64,000 nucleotides of DNA from Oryzias latipes (GCF_002234675.1 NC_019867.2:29129166-29193165), one strand, 5' to 3'. Positions 11,101 to 26,100 are shown, counted from the stretch's first letter. Made by a program: numbers and translations. The notes: a model not told the origin generated them from the letters alone.

Positions 11101-14100
11101 TTTCTAAGAAGAGACGTGTCCCGACAGATGCTGTTTCCTCGAGCTGCACGTGTGGGACATGATCATGTGACCTACCTGTTACTCCAGGATCTCTGGACGT
11201 TCAAGGATCATCCACCTGTTGCTTCTGTCTCCACAGGCAAACCCATATTCTCTGTTGACATCCATCCAGATGGAACCAAATTTGCAACAGGGGGTCAAGG
11301 TATGCCATGAAGACGAACACGGGCTGGGTCCGTTGCAGATGTGAGAAATGAATAAAAAAAAAAAACAAAAAAAAAACTTCTGTTTACAGGGGAGGACTCT
11401 GGGAAGGTGATGATTTGGAACATGGCTCCGGTCCTCCGAGAAGAGGACGAGAAGAATGACAACATCCCCAAAATGCTCTGCCAGATGGACAATCACCTAG
11501 GTAACCGGTCACGTCTGACCAGCCTCCTGCCAAAAGAAGCTTCTGCTCATCAGATTAATGTTTCATTTTTAATGAAGGCTTCAGTCAGAAGATGCCAACA
11601 GAAAAATCAGTAAAGTTCAACATTTTCATCCATCCATCCATCCATCCATCCATCCATCCATCCATCCATCCATCCATCCATCCATCCATTCATTCCATTA
11701 TTCATCCATCCTTCCATCCATCCATCCATCCATCCATCCATTCATTCCATTATTCATCCATCCTTCCATCCATTTATCCATCCTTCCATCCATTTATCCA
11801 TCCATCCATCCATTCATTCCATTATTCATCCATCCTTCCATCCATTTATCCATCCATCCATTCATCCTTCCATCCATTTATCCATTCATTCATTCATTCA
11901 TCCTTCCATCCATTCATTCATTCATTCCATTATTCATCCATCCATCCTTCCATCCATCCATCCATTCATTCATCCATCCATCCATTCATTCTTTCATTCC
12001 ATTATTCATCCATCCATCTATTCATTCATTCCATTATTCATCCATCCATCTATTCATTCATTCCATTATTCATCCATCCATCTATTCATTTATTCCATTA
12101 TTCATCCATCCATCTATTCATTCATTCCATTATTCATCCATCCATCTATTCATTCATTCCATTATTCATCCATCCATCTATTCATTCATTCCAATATTCA
12201 TTCATTCCATTATTCATCCATCCATCCATCCATCCATCCATTCATTCATTCCATTATTCATCCATCCTTCCATCCATCCATTCATTCATCCATCCATCCA
12301 TTCATTCATTCATTCATTCCATTATTCATTCATTCCATTATTCATCCATCCATCCATCCATCCATTCATCCATCCATCCATTCATTCTTTCATTCCATTA
12401 TTCATCCATCCATCTATTCATTCATTCCATTATTCATCCATCCATCTATTCATTCATTCCATTATTCATCCATCCATCTATTCATTCATTCCAATATTCA
12501 TTCATTCCATTATTCATCCATCCATTCATCCATTCATTCATTCATTCCAATATTCATTCATTCCATTATTCATTCATTCCATTATTCAACCATCCATCCT
12601 TCCATCCATCCATTCATTCATCCATTCATTCTTTCATTCCATTATTCATCCATCCATCTATTCATTCATTCCAATATTCATTCATTCCATTATTCAACCA
12701 TCCATCCATCCATCTATCTTCTAAACCCGTTTTTGTCCCTTTCGAAGTCACGTGGCTGCCGGAGTCTATCCCAGCCACTCTGTTCAACAAAATGTTAAAG
12801 GAAAAACAAAAATATTATTAATATTATTTATAAATTTACTGTTGCTTCACTGTTGTCACTTGAATAGAATGTTGGGATGTCATTTCCGGATATTATTCCA
12901 CTTTTCCAATCCAGTTCTCTCATTTTCATTCAAACCAGGTTTAGCTTGATTTTAATTTTATTTTTATGTTTTTACTCAGTGATTTAAAGTGATAAAAAGG
13001 GACACTAGTATTAACAAAACTATGAATTATTGCATAAAAATCTATACATATATTGGAAAAGATATTTAACATTGAATTTTCGACCATGTTTGTGTTCCGA
13101 TCGGACTAGCGACCCGTTTTTCAGAGCCTCACTTTTGGTGCTTGAATGTTTTCGCCTCCATCAGAGTCTTCGGACTCGTGTGCAATCGAACGATTTGTTT
13201 CCAAGACTCTTCCGTATGTAGAAGAGTAGGCCTGCACAATATACCGCAAATTTATCGTTATCGCAATATCAAGCTGTGCAATATGCATATCGCAAAAGAC
13301 AGCAAATTTGCAATAAATGGTTACCTTAGATGTGGCCAAACAATCTTATGGCAGCTTGAAGTGTTTAATGGATTGAAAGAATCCCTTTCTGCATTTGACC
13401 AATCAGATGGACCCCTTCACGTTGTTAACTAATCGGATGGCGCCCTATTATGTTGTATGTTCGCCTCTTATGTCAACAAGGGTCATTTGTAGTATAATTT
13501 TTAAGCTGTTGTAATGGAATTGGAATAATAATTTTGGTTGTTTTGCCAATTGTTTATATACCGCAAATTATATCGTTATCGCAATATTAATCACTGATAT
13601 CGCATATCGCGAGTTTTCTTCATATCGTGCAGCCCTATAGAAGAGCATAAATCACCCGGCTGCTTTTGTCCCTGCAGCCTGCGTGAACTGTGTGCGCTGG
13701 TCCAATAACGGGCTCTACCTGGCCTCTGGAGGCGACGACAAGCTGGTCATGGTGTGGAAGAGAGCTGCGTACGTACACCGGCATGTCTGAACTCTGCAGG
13801 ACGGAGGGTTCTGTGGCTTAACGGCACGCTTTGTCCACAGACTGATCGGTCCCAGCACGGTGTTCGGCTCGAGCACCAAGCTGGCCAACGTGGAGCAGTG
13901 GAGGTGCGTCACTATTCTGAGGAACCACACTGGAGGTATGGGAGTCTAACGTTTCCAGGACCTTCTGTGCTTTCTGTGACTCAGACCGGGTTCTGCTGCC
14001 CTCTCTGCAGATGTGATGGACGTGGCGTGGTCTCCTCATGACGTGTGGCTGGCCTCCTGCAGCGTGGACAACACCATCGTCATCTGGAATGCACGCAAAT

Positions 14101-17100
14101 TTCCAGGTGGGAAAACCGGAGCTGATTTTTGGAGGAAAAGTGGTTTTTGTCTTCGTTTCTTGGACTCTTCCTGTCAGACAAAGGAGGCAGAAGTTGGTTG
14201 ATCTTCACCTTTGCATGTTGACACGGAGACCATGTGCCGGGTCACATGACCTCTGGGATGCAGTTGTAGTAACCATATAATTTGAGGAATAACCGTAGAT
14301 ACTAAATAGAAATCCAACAGAAAATCTGTTCAGGTTTGGGTAGTTTATTCTCCTGATTCGCCGGTTCCCCTCAGAGATGGTCACTTGCCTGCGAGGTCAC
14401 ACTGGTTTGGTCAAAGGTCTGACCTGGGATCCGGTTGGGAAGTACATTGCCTCCCAGGCGGACGACCACAGCCTGAAGGTGTGGAGGACCGTGGACTGGC
14501 AGATGGACGCCAACATCACCAAACCCTTCACAGAGGTACAGGGTCTGCAGACACGGCTGCAGGTGGGATGTCTGAGCAGCGCATTGATGGCTGGCGTTGG
14601 TGATTGTCTGTGCTCCAGTGTGGCGGGACGACCCACGTCCTGCGCCTGTCCTGGTCTCCGGACGGCCAGTACCTGGTCTCGGCTCACGCCATGAACAATT
14701 CAGGTCCCACGGCTCAGATTGTGGAGAGAGACGGCTGGAAGACGAACATGGACTTCGTGGGCCATCGTAAAGCTGTGACTGTGGTGGTGAGATGCTCGGC
14801 CTGCAGATGTTCTTTTTTTGGGGGAGGGGGCGAGCTGTGTGCTGACCGATCCAATTTGTGTCTGCAGAAGTTCAACCCAAAGATCTTTAAGAAGAAACAG
14901 AAGAACGGCAGTTCTCCAAAGCCCAGCGCCCCGTACTGCTGCTGTGCTGTTGGCAGCAAAGACCGCTCGCTGTCCGTCTGGGTCGGTTTGGTTCCGTTTT
15001 TTTCCCCTTGTGCAGGATCCTGAGGACCCGGCTTGTTTCTAACCAGTTTTTGATTTTTACCAGCTCACCTCGCTGAAGCGCCCCCTGGTGGTCATCCATG
15101 ACCTCTTTGACAAATCCATCATGGACATCTCATGGTGAGGGATGCGTCCACGACCTTCAGGGTTTTGTAGCTGCAGCCTGGTTGTGGTTTGTGTTCGTGA
15201 CGATATGTGTGCGTCAGGACGTTGACGGGCTTGGGCATGCTGGTGTGTTCCATGGACGGCACCGTGGCCTATCTGGACTTTTCTCTGGATGAACTTGGGG
15301 ACCCCCTGAATGAGGAGGAGAAGGTGAGGTTCTGCTCCTCCATTTCAACTTTACCGACTAACCTTAGGATGTTCAAGGCAGTCTGACCCGCGAGCTGGTA
15401 TCATACTCGGCATTAACCTGAAGATTTCGTTCTTCTCCCCGTTGGCGAGCAATCATTCTGCGTTTTAAGCCCCCAATCCAGCCCTCGATGCTGTCTAGTA
15501 AGGAGGCATTGGGCCCATTTCAATGTTTGACCCAACTGGATTTGAACCCACAGTCTCTCCTAATTTCAGGGCTGACACTCTAACATTAGGCAACTGAACT
15601 CGCTAGAGGGGCTTCTGTCTTTGCTTTCCTTAAAAGTCCATGTCCTTACCGGCTCCGGTTCTGTCTCCCAGAACACCATCCACCAGAACATTTATGGCAA
15701 GAGTCTGGCTATAACCAACATGGAGGCGCAGCTCTCCACCACCATCATTGAGAACCCAGAGATGCTCAAGTACCAGCAGGAGCGGCAGACCACCACCCAG
15801 GCCAGCATGGCTGCAGCCGGACCCGAGTCCTCGGCTCCCAAAGTCAACAGCGTGATGAACGGAGAGTCTCTGGAGGACATCAGGAAGGTGCTCATCCCAG
15901 ATGTCCTGCTCAGGAACATTTTTACTGGTTTATTTTAAGACTAAACGATAAATGAGGAGTTCGGCAATCGGCCAAGTTTCATTTATTCATGTAAGTATAT
16001 TTCATGGATGTGTGTTTGTTCGGCAGAACCTCCTGAAGAAGCAGGTGGAGACGAGAACAGCAGACGGAAGGAGGCGCATCACGCCGCTCTGCATCGCTCA
16101 GCTGGACACCGGGTGAGAAACAGGAAGTTGGCCATTTTTTTTAAATCCAACATCCAAGTTCACGTTTACCCCTGTGAGCCTGTATGAGCGAGCGTGGAAC
16201 AGAGCTGAATGGAAGTTCAGCTGGAAACAAAAGGATTTCTTTGCACACATCCAGAAGTTGACATCTTAACCTGAACACCAACAGATTAGACATGCCTCAT
16301 TTTATAATTCCATTCAATAAATCAGAAAGAAAACGGCCCCAATTTATTGGAATTTTATGGTCAGTTTTTTTTATTTGCTTTTTTTTTTTAAACGGTGATA
16401 AAGAGAAACCTTTGAGTTCTTGAAACTGGCTAAACCTTTTAGCCTCTCAAGCAGTGATGTTCCTGTCAGAGCTGCAGCTTTTCCTACGTGTTTCTGGTAG
16501 AGACTGTCCTGAAAATAAAAAAGAATGGCAGTTTGCATTTTTCCTCACTGTCAGAAAAGGCTGTGGAGGTAAAGGCAGGAACATCTTCATTGTAAAAGTT
16601 AGATGGGTCGATAAAGGTTTGCTGCTCCTTTCAGAGACATGGCGGTTGTAGCGGTGGGGTGTGTGTGGTGTGATCACACCCATCAGCCTGAACTAGACGT
16701 ATTCACAGTAGCGCGTGTGTCCCTGTGTCCGGGACTTCATACACTTCCAGATTCAGACTTTGAGGAGACCTGTCTGACGTGTTGACCTGTCTGAGACGCT
16801 CACAGCCTCGGCGTTTGCTTCTATGTCTGTTTTCTTCTGAACTTTGCTCTGCCAAACGTTTGTTTTGTTTTTTTCAGTCAAAGTGAGCGCTCCTGTTTCT
16901 CTGCAGGGATTTTTCTCCCGCTCTCTTCAACAGCGTTCCCATCCTTCCCTCCGGCTCCTCCATCTCGAACCAGCTCGCTCCTCAGCTCAACTCAGACTCC
17001 AGCCCAGGACAGATGCCCTCAGGGCTCAGGCCCGGCCAAGACCCCGTGCTCACCTCTCCCCCCAACAGCGCCACCAGAGGCCTGGAGGACCATAAAGATA

Positions 17101-20100
17101 GGTGTGTGGGTTGTCCTCTTCGCCTTCCTCTCATCTTTGCTCCTTCACGCCTTCACCTCCTTCTTCTTCTTCTCTGGTTTTAGTATGAAGGCCACTCTGC
17201 TGCTCACCTCTGCCTCCAAGATCGAGCCCATGAAAGCCTTGGACTCCAGGTTCACGGAGAGGTCAAAGGCCACGCCTGGGGTCACAGCTGCCATCGCCTC
17301 CACGGCCGGACTTGCTCCTCTGGACAGGTTAGGAAACTCCTGTACTCAAGAGTCGGATGTGATGCCAGTGACCCAACAATTCTCGTCTGCTTGCATCCCA
17401 GGCCAAAAGAAACCCCCGCCGCCCTGAAGGAACCCAAAAGCAAAGAGGAAACTAGCAGTGACAGCGAGGACAGGACGCCCGCCATCAACAAGAACCTGGC
17501 GCTGGCCAAGAGGAAACCGGAACTCCTGACGGACGGAGGAGAGGTGGTGGAGAAGAAGAAGAAGGGGCGACCCAGGAAAGACAAGATGCCCTCCCTCCCT
17601 CAGCCCTTTACGCAGGTAAGGACGGGCCGAGCCGCCGGGTCTCGACGGAGCGTCGGAGCTTCTGAAGACTCGTTTGTCCCGTCTCCTCTCAGATCACCCC
17701 TCCAGCTGAGCGAGAGCCCAGCAGGGCGCCGGCCACACCAGCCCCTACTGCTGCTGCTGCCGCCGCCGCCACCATTCTCAGGCTGCCAACGCCAAGCATG
17801 AAGAAGTCTTTCAGCCTGCAGGTACGTCACAGACGGTCTGTCAGAACAGTGGGAAACGACCTTCACCCTTTCACACTGGAGGTGGCGCCAGCAGACAGGA
17901 AATGACCTGCTCTTCAAACCGCCGCAACTGTTCTTCTGCTCCATGCTTTTGTTACATTCAGAATCCGTTGGAACTATGTGACAGAGTTTTATTAATTCAA
18001 AAATAGTCAAGTCCGCAGCCACAGGATGAATTTGAGGTGAAAAATGGTCAACTATGAAATTCTCTTTGGCTCCCTCTGGTTGAAGGAAGCAGTACTGCAG
18101 GTGGGCAGGTGTTCTTCGTTCTTACTGCGCCTTTGAGTGACGATTTCACCACCACCACACACTCAAAGACTCTCCAAAACCTGCACACTCCTAGAACCCC
18201 ATGAAAGTTCATGTGGGGCTCAGTGAATGACGCCCACTCAAAAATGATGACGTCACAATGGGCAAAACCGTCAAAAGAATGGCGCCAAAGCATCTTATGG
18301 GGCTCAAAAAATACTGCCTAATCCACTGATGACACCAAAACACACATGTTGGAGATATCCTAAGGAAATAATTATGGGATGGTCACTGATCCTAGGGCTT
18401 GCCGGCCGTTTTTTGGCAATTTTAGCAATTTTCAAATTTTCTCACAATATGGGAGAAGAAACTTTTGTTCGAGGAATCCTCACAAACTTTCACACATGTT
18501 GCCAGGTGCAATAAACAAACACCACTCAAGTTTTTTTTAAATTTGACCTAAGGAAGAGGTTTCTATCTTAGATTTTTTCAAACAAAAATCCTCTTTAGTA
18601 TCAGCTACATATTTAAACTCTAGATTTCTATTTATCACCTCCTTGAGTGTCCTTGGAAAGCTACTTTACTGCTTTTGAACAGCGTTTGTACCGAGCTGTT
18701 GGCTCTAGCTGAAAGAAATGATACCACTAATATAAACATATAACAAAAAAAGAAAGCATCAGTGTCCAAGGAAACTCAAAAGTTTCCTTTTGCAGATTCT
18801 TTTAAACGTTTCATGCACCTGTTCGTCGCCCCCCAGGTGACCAAAAAGTCAAACGGTTGCTATGGGGCTAAAATGGCCAAAAGGCTTAAATTTAACAGTA
18901 ACACAAACAAATAAGAGTTTGTTTTTTTTTCTATGCGCTTGAGGATAGAGATCTACTCTAAAGCTCAGATCACTGATGAGAGCTTTGTGTCTGAAACCTT
19001 GATTGTTTGTGTTGTGCAGGTCAGCATGGAGCCGTCAGTCTTCCTGGAGGTGGAGAACGAGCTGACCGTGGTTGCGGGTTCAAAGCTCAGCCAGCTGCGA
19101 TGCACCAGAGACGGGCGGGACTGGAGCACGCTGCTGCCCAGCTCTGTGATGGCTGCTGCAGGGAGCAGGTAGGGGGCGCTGATGAGACCTCGGCGTCTGG
19201 TAGGGACGGCGACTCTACCAAACCAGTACTTTTTAAATGCTTTTAGTGTCTTAGCTGGGCTCCAACCAATGTTTCACAAAATGTAAAAAAACTTGCCAAT
19301 TTTCCCCAAAACCTTTACTTTTGCCGTGGCGGCCTCACAGAGGGACGAAGGGCACTTGTATGCCTAAGATGCTTTATTTCATTCTTTCTAAATCTGTACT
19401 GCAGCGCAGCTTGTCCGTTTTCGCTTGCGCTGAAGTAAACCTGTAGGTCAGCGCTCATCGCCACGACAACGGTCTGTTCTTTAGAACAGTGCACACGTCG
19501 TTCTCATCCATCAGGTTGAATGAATCTGGATCTGTAGCTGTGAGGTGCAGCAGAACTCTTGCTTGCTTTACGTTTGGTATTTTGAATTGAATGAAACTCC
19601 ACCTCTTCACCGCCTCGCCTGTTCTTTTATGCCCGCCCCTTTTGGGCCCACCCACAATCGCCAGACAGGTCAAATGATTGGCTAGAATTTTACAGCAGAA
19701 CTGAATAGAATACAACTGATTGACGTGTCTGAAATGAATCACCAGAATCAGCTTTTTATGTTATCAGTTGTCCTGTATACATTGGCAGCGGTACCAACTT
19801 GGCATTGAGTTTTGGAACCCATCTCCACGTATCCTGGTCACAGAGCGGGTGGTCGTTGTTGGGTTTAATGTCACAGGTCCAAATTCTCTACCCATCAAAA
19901 AAAGCAGTGAGCTAAAGTTGGAAGCAGATTTTTCCTCAGGAGCTTCTGCAGCTGCTTGGCTTTGACTCTGGAGACGTGTCTACGTCCTGCAGACCTTCTG
20001 CCGCCTAAAACCAGCAGAGCTGCTGTGATCAAGACGATGCCCTTTGACCCGCAGTCACCCTTTAACCATGACAGAGTCAATAAACTCCGCCCTCTTTCAC

Positions 20101-23100
20101 AGTGACGTTCTGGCCGTCGTCTGCGTGGACAGAATGCTGTCCGTGTTTTCGGCCTGTGGGCGGCGGCTCCTCCCCTCCATCCAGCTGGCCACGCCTGTGT
20201 CTGCGCTGCACTGCTCCGCCCACTTTGTCATGGTTCTGACGGCGGGGGCGACGCTGTCTGTGTGGTGAGGAAGCCAGACTGCTCCCGGGGGTCCTGGGTG
20301 TGAGGACGTGCTCATGAAGGTGTTGTGTGTCTGCAGGGATGTCCACAAACACAAAGCTGTGGTGAAGAACGAGTCTCTGCAGAGCATTTTATCAGGTGAG
20401 TCACATCAGGGTTAGGCCTGCACAATATATCGCAAATTTATCGTTATCGCAATATCCAGCTCTGCAATATCCATGTCGCAAAAGCCGTAAACCTTAACCC
20501 TTGTGCTATCCATGGGACTTTAACGTTGGGAGTTGGGTCATCTAGACCAGCGTTTTTCAACTAGGGTGCCGTGGGAAATGACCCATTAACTGATCTAAAA
20601 ACATTTTCCATCTCCAGGATATCACCTCTGTGTTCATCCATACAAGACCCTGATAAAACACAGGGGTTGACATAACCCAGAAATTTGCACTGGCCCACAG
20701 GGCCAGTAGTTTTTGAAAGTTACTGGCCCGACACCGCGCACAGCGAGACCCGCCGCTCCGCAGGTGCTTGCAACTTTAGGGGGGTCCGGGGGCATGCCCC
20801 CCCGGAAAATTTTAATATGGTGCAATTTGGTGCATTCTGGTGACATCTAGCACTTATTTATACACTTTTCAATGACTAAAAATAGAGCATATCCAACTTA
20901 AATCTGCTCTAGTCTGTTTCAGATGTTTTGAAGAGAGCGCTGCAGTGTAGTAGGTAACACTAGTTAAGATGTTTTCATGCTGCTTCTAATCACTGCTATT
21001 TCACATTTGTTCCTAATCAATAGTTAAGAAGTTTTATTGACTTTTTTGCCCTGACTGCCTTAAGGTTCTGCTTTTTGTTACTGTTGCAAAGTTACATTTA
21101 CTTTTTAGTTACTTTAGTTACCTAATTAAATTAAATAATTGAAAAATTAAATACAATTAAATTACTGAGATCATTCAGCTAACTAGAAATACTTACTGCT
21201 TACAGTGTTGTAAAGAAAAACAAAATTAAGTAGTTTGACCTTATACTCCATTTGAGTCTGAGATTCAGGTATTTTGAGTTGCCTTTGATTCTTTGACATT
21301 CAGCTTAAAGCTTAGTGCATACAGTTTCATCTTCAATGCATTCATTAAATATCTTGCTGTCCATAGCACTAATTCCACCCGTCACTCCATCTAACATATT
21401 CCTATCTATTCCTGCCATGTCTTCCACATCTCTGACATGCTTCAGTCTCTCTTCAGTGACGGTGTTGGATTTATGATCATCGCGGTGAAAAACCACCAGG
21501 GGGCGCTGATATGTGTGTCAGTTTAAATATATCTGCCTAAAATGTAATAATAACCCACTGGCTTGTTCCTTCGTTGTTGCTGTTTAACATTTAGTATTGA
21601 ATTGTTACATTCAATAAAGTTTGAAAAAAAAATTGAGTGAGCGCGTGCCGCGTGGTGCTCGGCAGTGACAGCCGCGGTGCAGGCGGGAGAGGAGGAGAAG
21701 AGTGATAAAAGGTTTCCCATAGAAACCCTTGAAGTCTGAACACAGGACTAGCAGAAAAAGTGAATTATAAAGACGAGGTAAATCTACACGTTTTCGCAAA
21801 ATATACTTTATTGTAAAAGGTGAAAAATATATTAATTGTTAGATATTTTAGTGGCCCGAATAAAGTCTTGTGGTCCGTACTGCTCGAAAAACAGGACCGG
21901 GCCAGCGGACAAATGGCTATGTTGAGCCCTGAAACACTGAGTAGTTGGGAATATGAAAGATCGTAAAAGAGTTTTTTATTTGTGTTTATTTGATTCGTTT
22001 TGATAAGACTGACGGTACCGCGATTTAGCTGCAACTAAAGGCGTTTTCTGAAAAGTCCCGCCCCTTTAACTGTCTCCACCAATCATTCTTGGAGGCTTAA
22101 TCACACGTCATCAGTCTGACCAATCAGAAGTGGTTAAAGTCTTCACTTCCTTGTTCTGATCTGCTCATAAAGTCTCTCAGTTCCAACAAAAATACCAGCT
22201 AAAGCTCGTCTTCAGCCGTGTAGCTTTCCACAGAATCTGGTGTCAGACCGTGGAACAAATGAACAAAACAATGAAGCTCAGAGAAGCAATCTCCGGCCGT
22301 TTGCGCACTACATCTCCCATGATGCATTGGGTTAAAATGACAGCTTCTCGGCGCACAATGAGTCTCTCCTCTTAACATCTTGAAACCACAACGAACACAC
22401 AGTTTTAAAATCTTCTAACTTAACTTTTATTACATCTTTTAGAAGAAAAAAAACAGCTTTTCTGCAACAATTATCACAACAATGCATGTGAGATTGTGGA
22501 GGAGCTGTAGATCAATACAGACTGATTTTCTCCTTTTTTTTTTTTTTTTTTTTTACTTTTGGATGCTGGTGTGGCGTGGGATTTTTGTCAAGGGTAAAGT
22601 ATGCTGTGGCTCAAAAAAGGCTGAAAAACACTGGTGTAGACCCACTAGACAGTGCTCTGAACCTTTTTTCTTCAGTGATTTGTGATCTTCACTGGTGTCC
22701 ATGGATTACATGAAATCTTTCCACCTTTATCCACCTTTGTCATGGTAGGGAGAACATGTCAATGTAAGGGTGGGGTCATTTAAGATAGCACAAGGGTTAA
22801 ATGTGCTAAAACAGTCTTGTGGCAGCTTGAGGCCTTTAACGAATCAAATAAATCCCTTTATGCATTTGACCAATCGGATGGACGCCTTCACGTTGTTGAC
22901 CAATCAGGTGGAGGCCTATTATGTTAGATGTTTGTCCCCTATGTCGACGAGGGTCATATAATTCTTATACTGTTGCAATGAAATGGCAATGATGTTTTTG
23001 GTTATTTTGCTATTTGTTTATATACTGCAAATTATATCGTTATCGCAATATTAATCTCTAATATCGCAAGTTTTCCTCATATTGTGCAGCCATAATCCGG

Positions 23101-26100
23101 GTTCACCTGAGCCCTGGGGTGAACCTGTAGTTTACGAAGGACCCGGTCAGTCAGAGACCAACCGCTAACAGCATCAGCAGACTGCTCTGCTTAGTGTTGT
23201 TGTCTGGATGGTGATGATCTGAACTCGCTAACATCGCCGTGACAACGAGCTGCATTCTGAGGAACAGACTTAAAACAGCAACATGTTCTGAGTCTGAACC
23301 CAGACTCACTGTGGTTTAAGCCTCACATTCGCGGCTCGATGCTCCTCCACACATGTGTTTATAAACTTGGCCCTCCCACTGCGTGTGGGAGGAGCAACAG
23401 TCTAAAGTTATTCGCCTCATCGCTACACTAAAGCATCGACTGTACGACTCATTTACAATCCATGAAAGACACGGAGGATGTTGAGAAATCAGGTTGGTTT
23501 ATGTCAAAGAGCTGTACAAAAGCATCGGTGATGACGTCTCCATGTCTGGGTTCATGACGTCAGTCAGAGACTCACTGAGCTTCACCGTCTGCAGGAGCTT
23601 TCAGCGCTACTTCCCTCTCTGTGAGCCACTCAGAGAGGCTTTGCTGTCCTGCATTAGTCCAAGGAGGGAAAATATACAAGTGAGGAAACAATCAGAAAAA
23701 CGTTTTACTTTGTCTCCATACAAATAAGAAAACTATCTTAAAGATCAGGAGTAGAACCATCAGATTCTCCTCCGATCTCGTCATCAACTCATCACAGGCC
23801 AGATCTGAGTTCTTGATTAGTTGATGCAACACAAATTTTTTGGCAAAGTTCCGATATTTGAACTTTGGAAACATCACGACACCCAAAACGCGCTGCTGCC
23901 AGTCCGCCACGCCTGACGCCTAAAACGAGCCGCAGGACCTTTAACGGCGTCCATACTTTGACTTAACGCTGAAGCTGGACGCCTCTGACTCACAGATAAC
24001 ATTCTGTTTGAACTTTTTTACGCTTTAAATTATTTGATCATGTTGCCAAACTCTTGAGTACAACTAAAATTCTCTTTATTCTTTGAAACTTGTCTTTTTG
24101 TTTCACAAATGTCAGCTGAAGGAAGCAGGTGAGGAATTCTCAGTGACCTTTGAACCCGCAGCAGCACGGCTCTGGCCGCTTGCTCTATAAAACGTCCGGT
24201 TCTGAGCCGTTCATGACCGCGTTTATGATCCGGTTCTGAAGAAAACTGTCCTGGGCTCCGTGTGTTCAGGTGCAGACACCACCGTGTCCCAGTCCCTGCT
24301 GACCCCACAGGGAGTGCCGGTCGTCGGCCTGTCCAACGGGAAGTCGTACTGCTTCAGCTGCGCGCTGGAGTCGTGGTGAGGACTCGTGTGTCAGATCCTG
24401 CATCCACAACAGCAGATGCGTCATATTTTCTCTGTCAGAGCTGTGCTGTAACCCCCCTTTCTGAGCCTGGTGGACTCTGTGTTTGTGTCAGGACTCTGGT
24501 AGCAGATAAAGGAGACTCTCTAGTCCAGTGTGCCGACTTCCGGAGCTGCATGGCTTCCCATGATGCACCTGCGTCCTCGGGGCCGCTGGCTGTCATGCAG
24601 GGCCGCAACCTGAGGTAAGTTTAGAGGCGGCAGCACATTCCCCGGGGAAAGGTGATTGTAGAGTGACTCTGTTTGGTGTGGATAGCGCCGGGCGGCTGGC
24701 GTCCCGCCTCTCCTCCACCCCCCACCACCTGCAGCAGAGCATGACCATGGCCTTCCTGGAGAACCAGCTGGCGTCCGCTCTGATGCTGCAGTCGGCGCAG
24801 GAGTATCGGTACTGGCTGCTCATCTACGCCCGCTTCCTCGTCAATGAAGGTGATCAGAATCTTCTTCTTTTTCGTTGTTTTTTTTCTTGTACAGCGCCAC
24901 CATGAGGTGACATGCAGCCATAACGCTGAAAAACGTCCAGAAAAAGTCATTAGGACACCAAGGCATGGGCGTTTGTGGTCAAAACCCACAAGTTTCCACC
25001 TCTAATTTAAATGAGTGTGCATGTGTTTGTGCGTGTGAGTGTAACAGCGTGTTTGTGTGTGTGCAGGCTCAGAGTTTCGTCTGAGGGAACTCTGCAAGGA
25101 GCTGCTCGGCCCCGTCCATAAATCTGCAGCTTCGTCCTGGGAGCCCACCACTCTGGTATGAAAGTACCCCCACCCACCCACCCACACACACACACACGCA
25201 CACACTGTAGGGGGGGCCCTCTGGGGAGTCGGTGTGGTAGAAAGAAATGACTCTGTTATGAACTGTTTGAGTGGTCACAGTCAGTTAATACTGCAAAAAG
25301 GAAACAACTAAACTGTATTTAAGACAAAAGAAATCTTCTATGGAGAGTCGGTGATGTTTTCAGTTTTATTTCTAATCCGATTCTGAAGGAAGTTTTATTT
25401 TGAAAAGCTGCTGGATTCCCTCTGCTGCATCCGCCTAATTCCTGACGCATGTCCAGTCTCTGATTCCCAAATCCTAAAACCCCCAAACTAGTAAAGTTAA
25501 TGGTTAAAGTTAACTTCTTTTGGCCGCAGAGAGCCAGTGAGGAAACAGACTTTGACTTCAAGATAAAAGAATAAAAGGAGTTTTTACTCCAAATATGTTT
25601 TTCCCACAAACCGTCCTAATAATGCATAATATTCAGTAAACCTGCTGTGTAATGGGATGTGGATGCTGCTGTTCAAACAGTGGAATCACAGTTACTACAT
25701 GCAAAAACAGTTTTCACACCTTAGAAGTCAGACTTGATGAGCAAAGTGTCACAGACCCACCCCAATGAGGAAAAAAAGAGTCAGGTTTTTTTTACATGTT
25801 CTTGTGGCTAACCGCTAGCTTTAGCATCTTGTAAGGAGAAACACTGAAACGAAACACTGAACGCACCAGGCAGAGGATTTTTGGCAGCAGCAGACTTGAA
25901 AAGGGTTTTGCTGCGTCTGGTTTGATGCTCCAAGTTTGAAATCACGACCAAAAAAATCCACATTTCTGACACACAAGACAAGTTGACTGGTAGTTAAAAA
26001 AAAACAATCAGCCAAAATATTCTATTATTTAACAAAGAAAAACTATAGCATTTATTTATTTTTTAAAGTTTATACGTTAAATGCAAACAGAGGAAGTCAC

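Larger units (their letters stand above)
20498..22796. mobile_element. piggyBac-like MITE (CCCTTGTGCTATC family), interrupted, second level of nest
   Basis: CCCTTGTGCTATC at the left and GATAGCACAAGGG at the right, with TTAA on both sides (20494-20497, 22797-22800). Its body (GGGTCATCTAGAC ... CCCACTAGACAGTGCTCTGA) is the same as the short copies at 42355, 47347, 48611, 49555 and 54292. It is broken at the CTAGAC site by a hAT element. Confidence 0.88.
20413..23094. mobile_element. Outer hAT element of a four-level nest (same family as 13227-13637)
   Basis: Starts TAGGCCTGCACAATAT and ends ATTGTGCAGCCATA. The flanking 8-mers ATCAGGGT (20405-20412) and ATCCGGGT (23095-23102) match at 7 of 8 positions. 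Compared with the 411-bp copy at 13227 it is interrupted after about 85 bases by a piggyBac-like MITE (20498-22796). The outer halves share TTTATCGTTATCGCAATAT and the CACGTTGTTGACCAATC block with that copy. Confidence 0.85.

Noticed and set aside
11592-12821. A 409-codon open frame rich in Ser-Ile-His-Pro
   Set aside because: It is the translation of a TCCA/TTCA tetranucleotide array in a hira intron. The frame stays open because of the repeat period and has no relation to any protein.
15540-15600. A possible tRNA gene (GGTTCAAATCC box on the minus strand)
   Set aside because: The cloverleaf cannot be completed and an unrelated body follows, so it is a SINE-type derivative.
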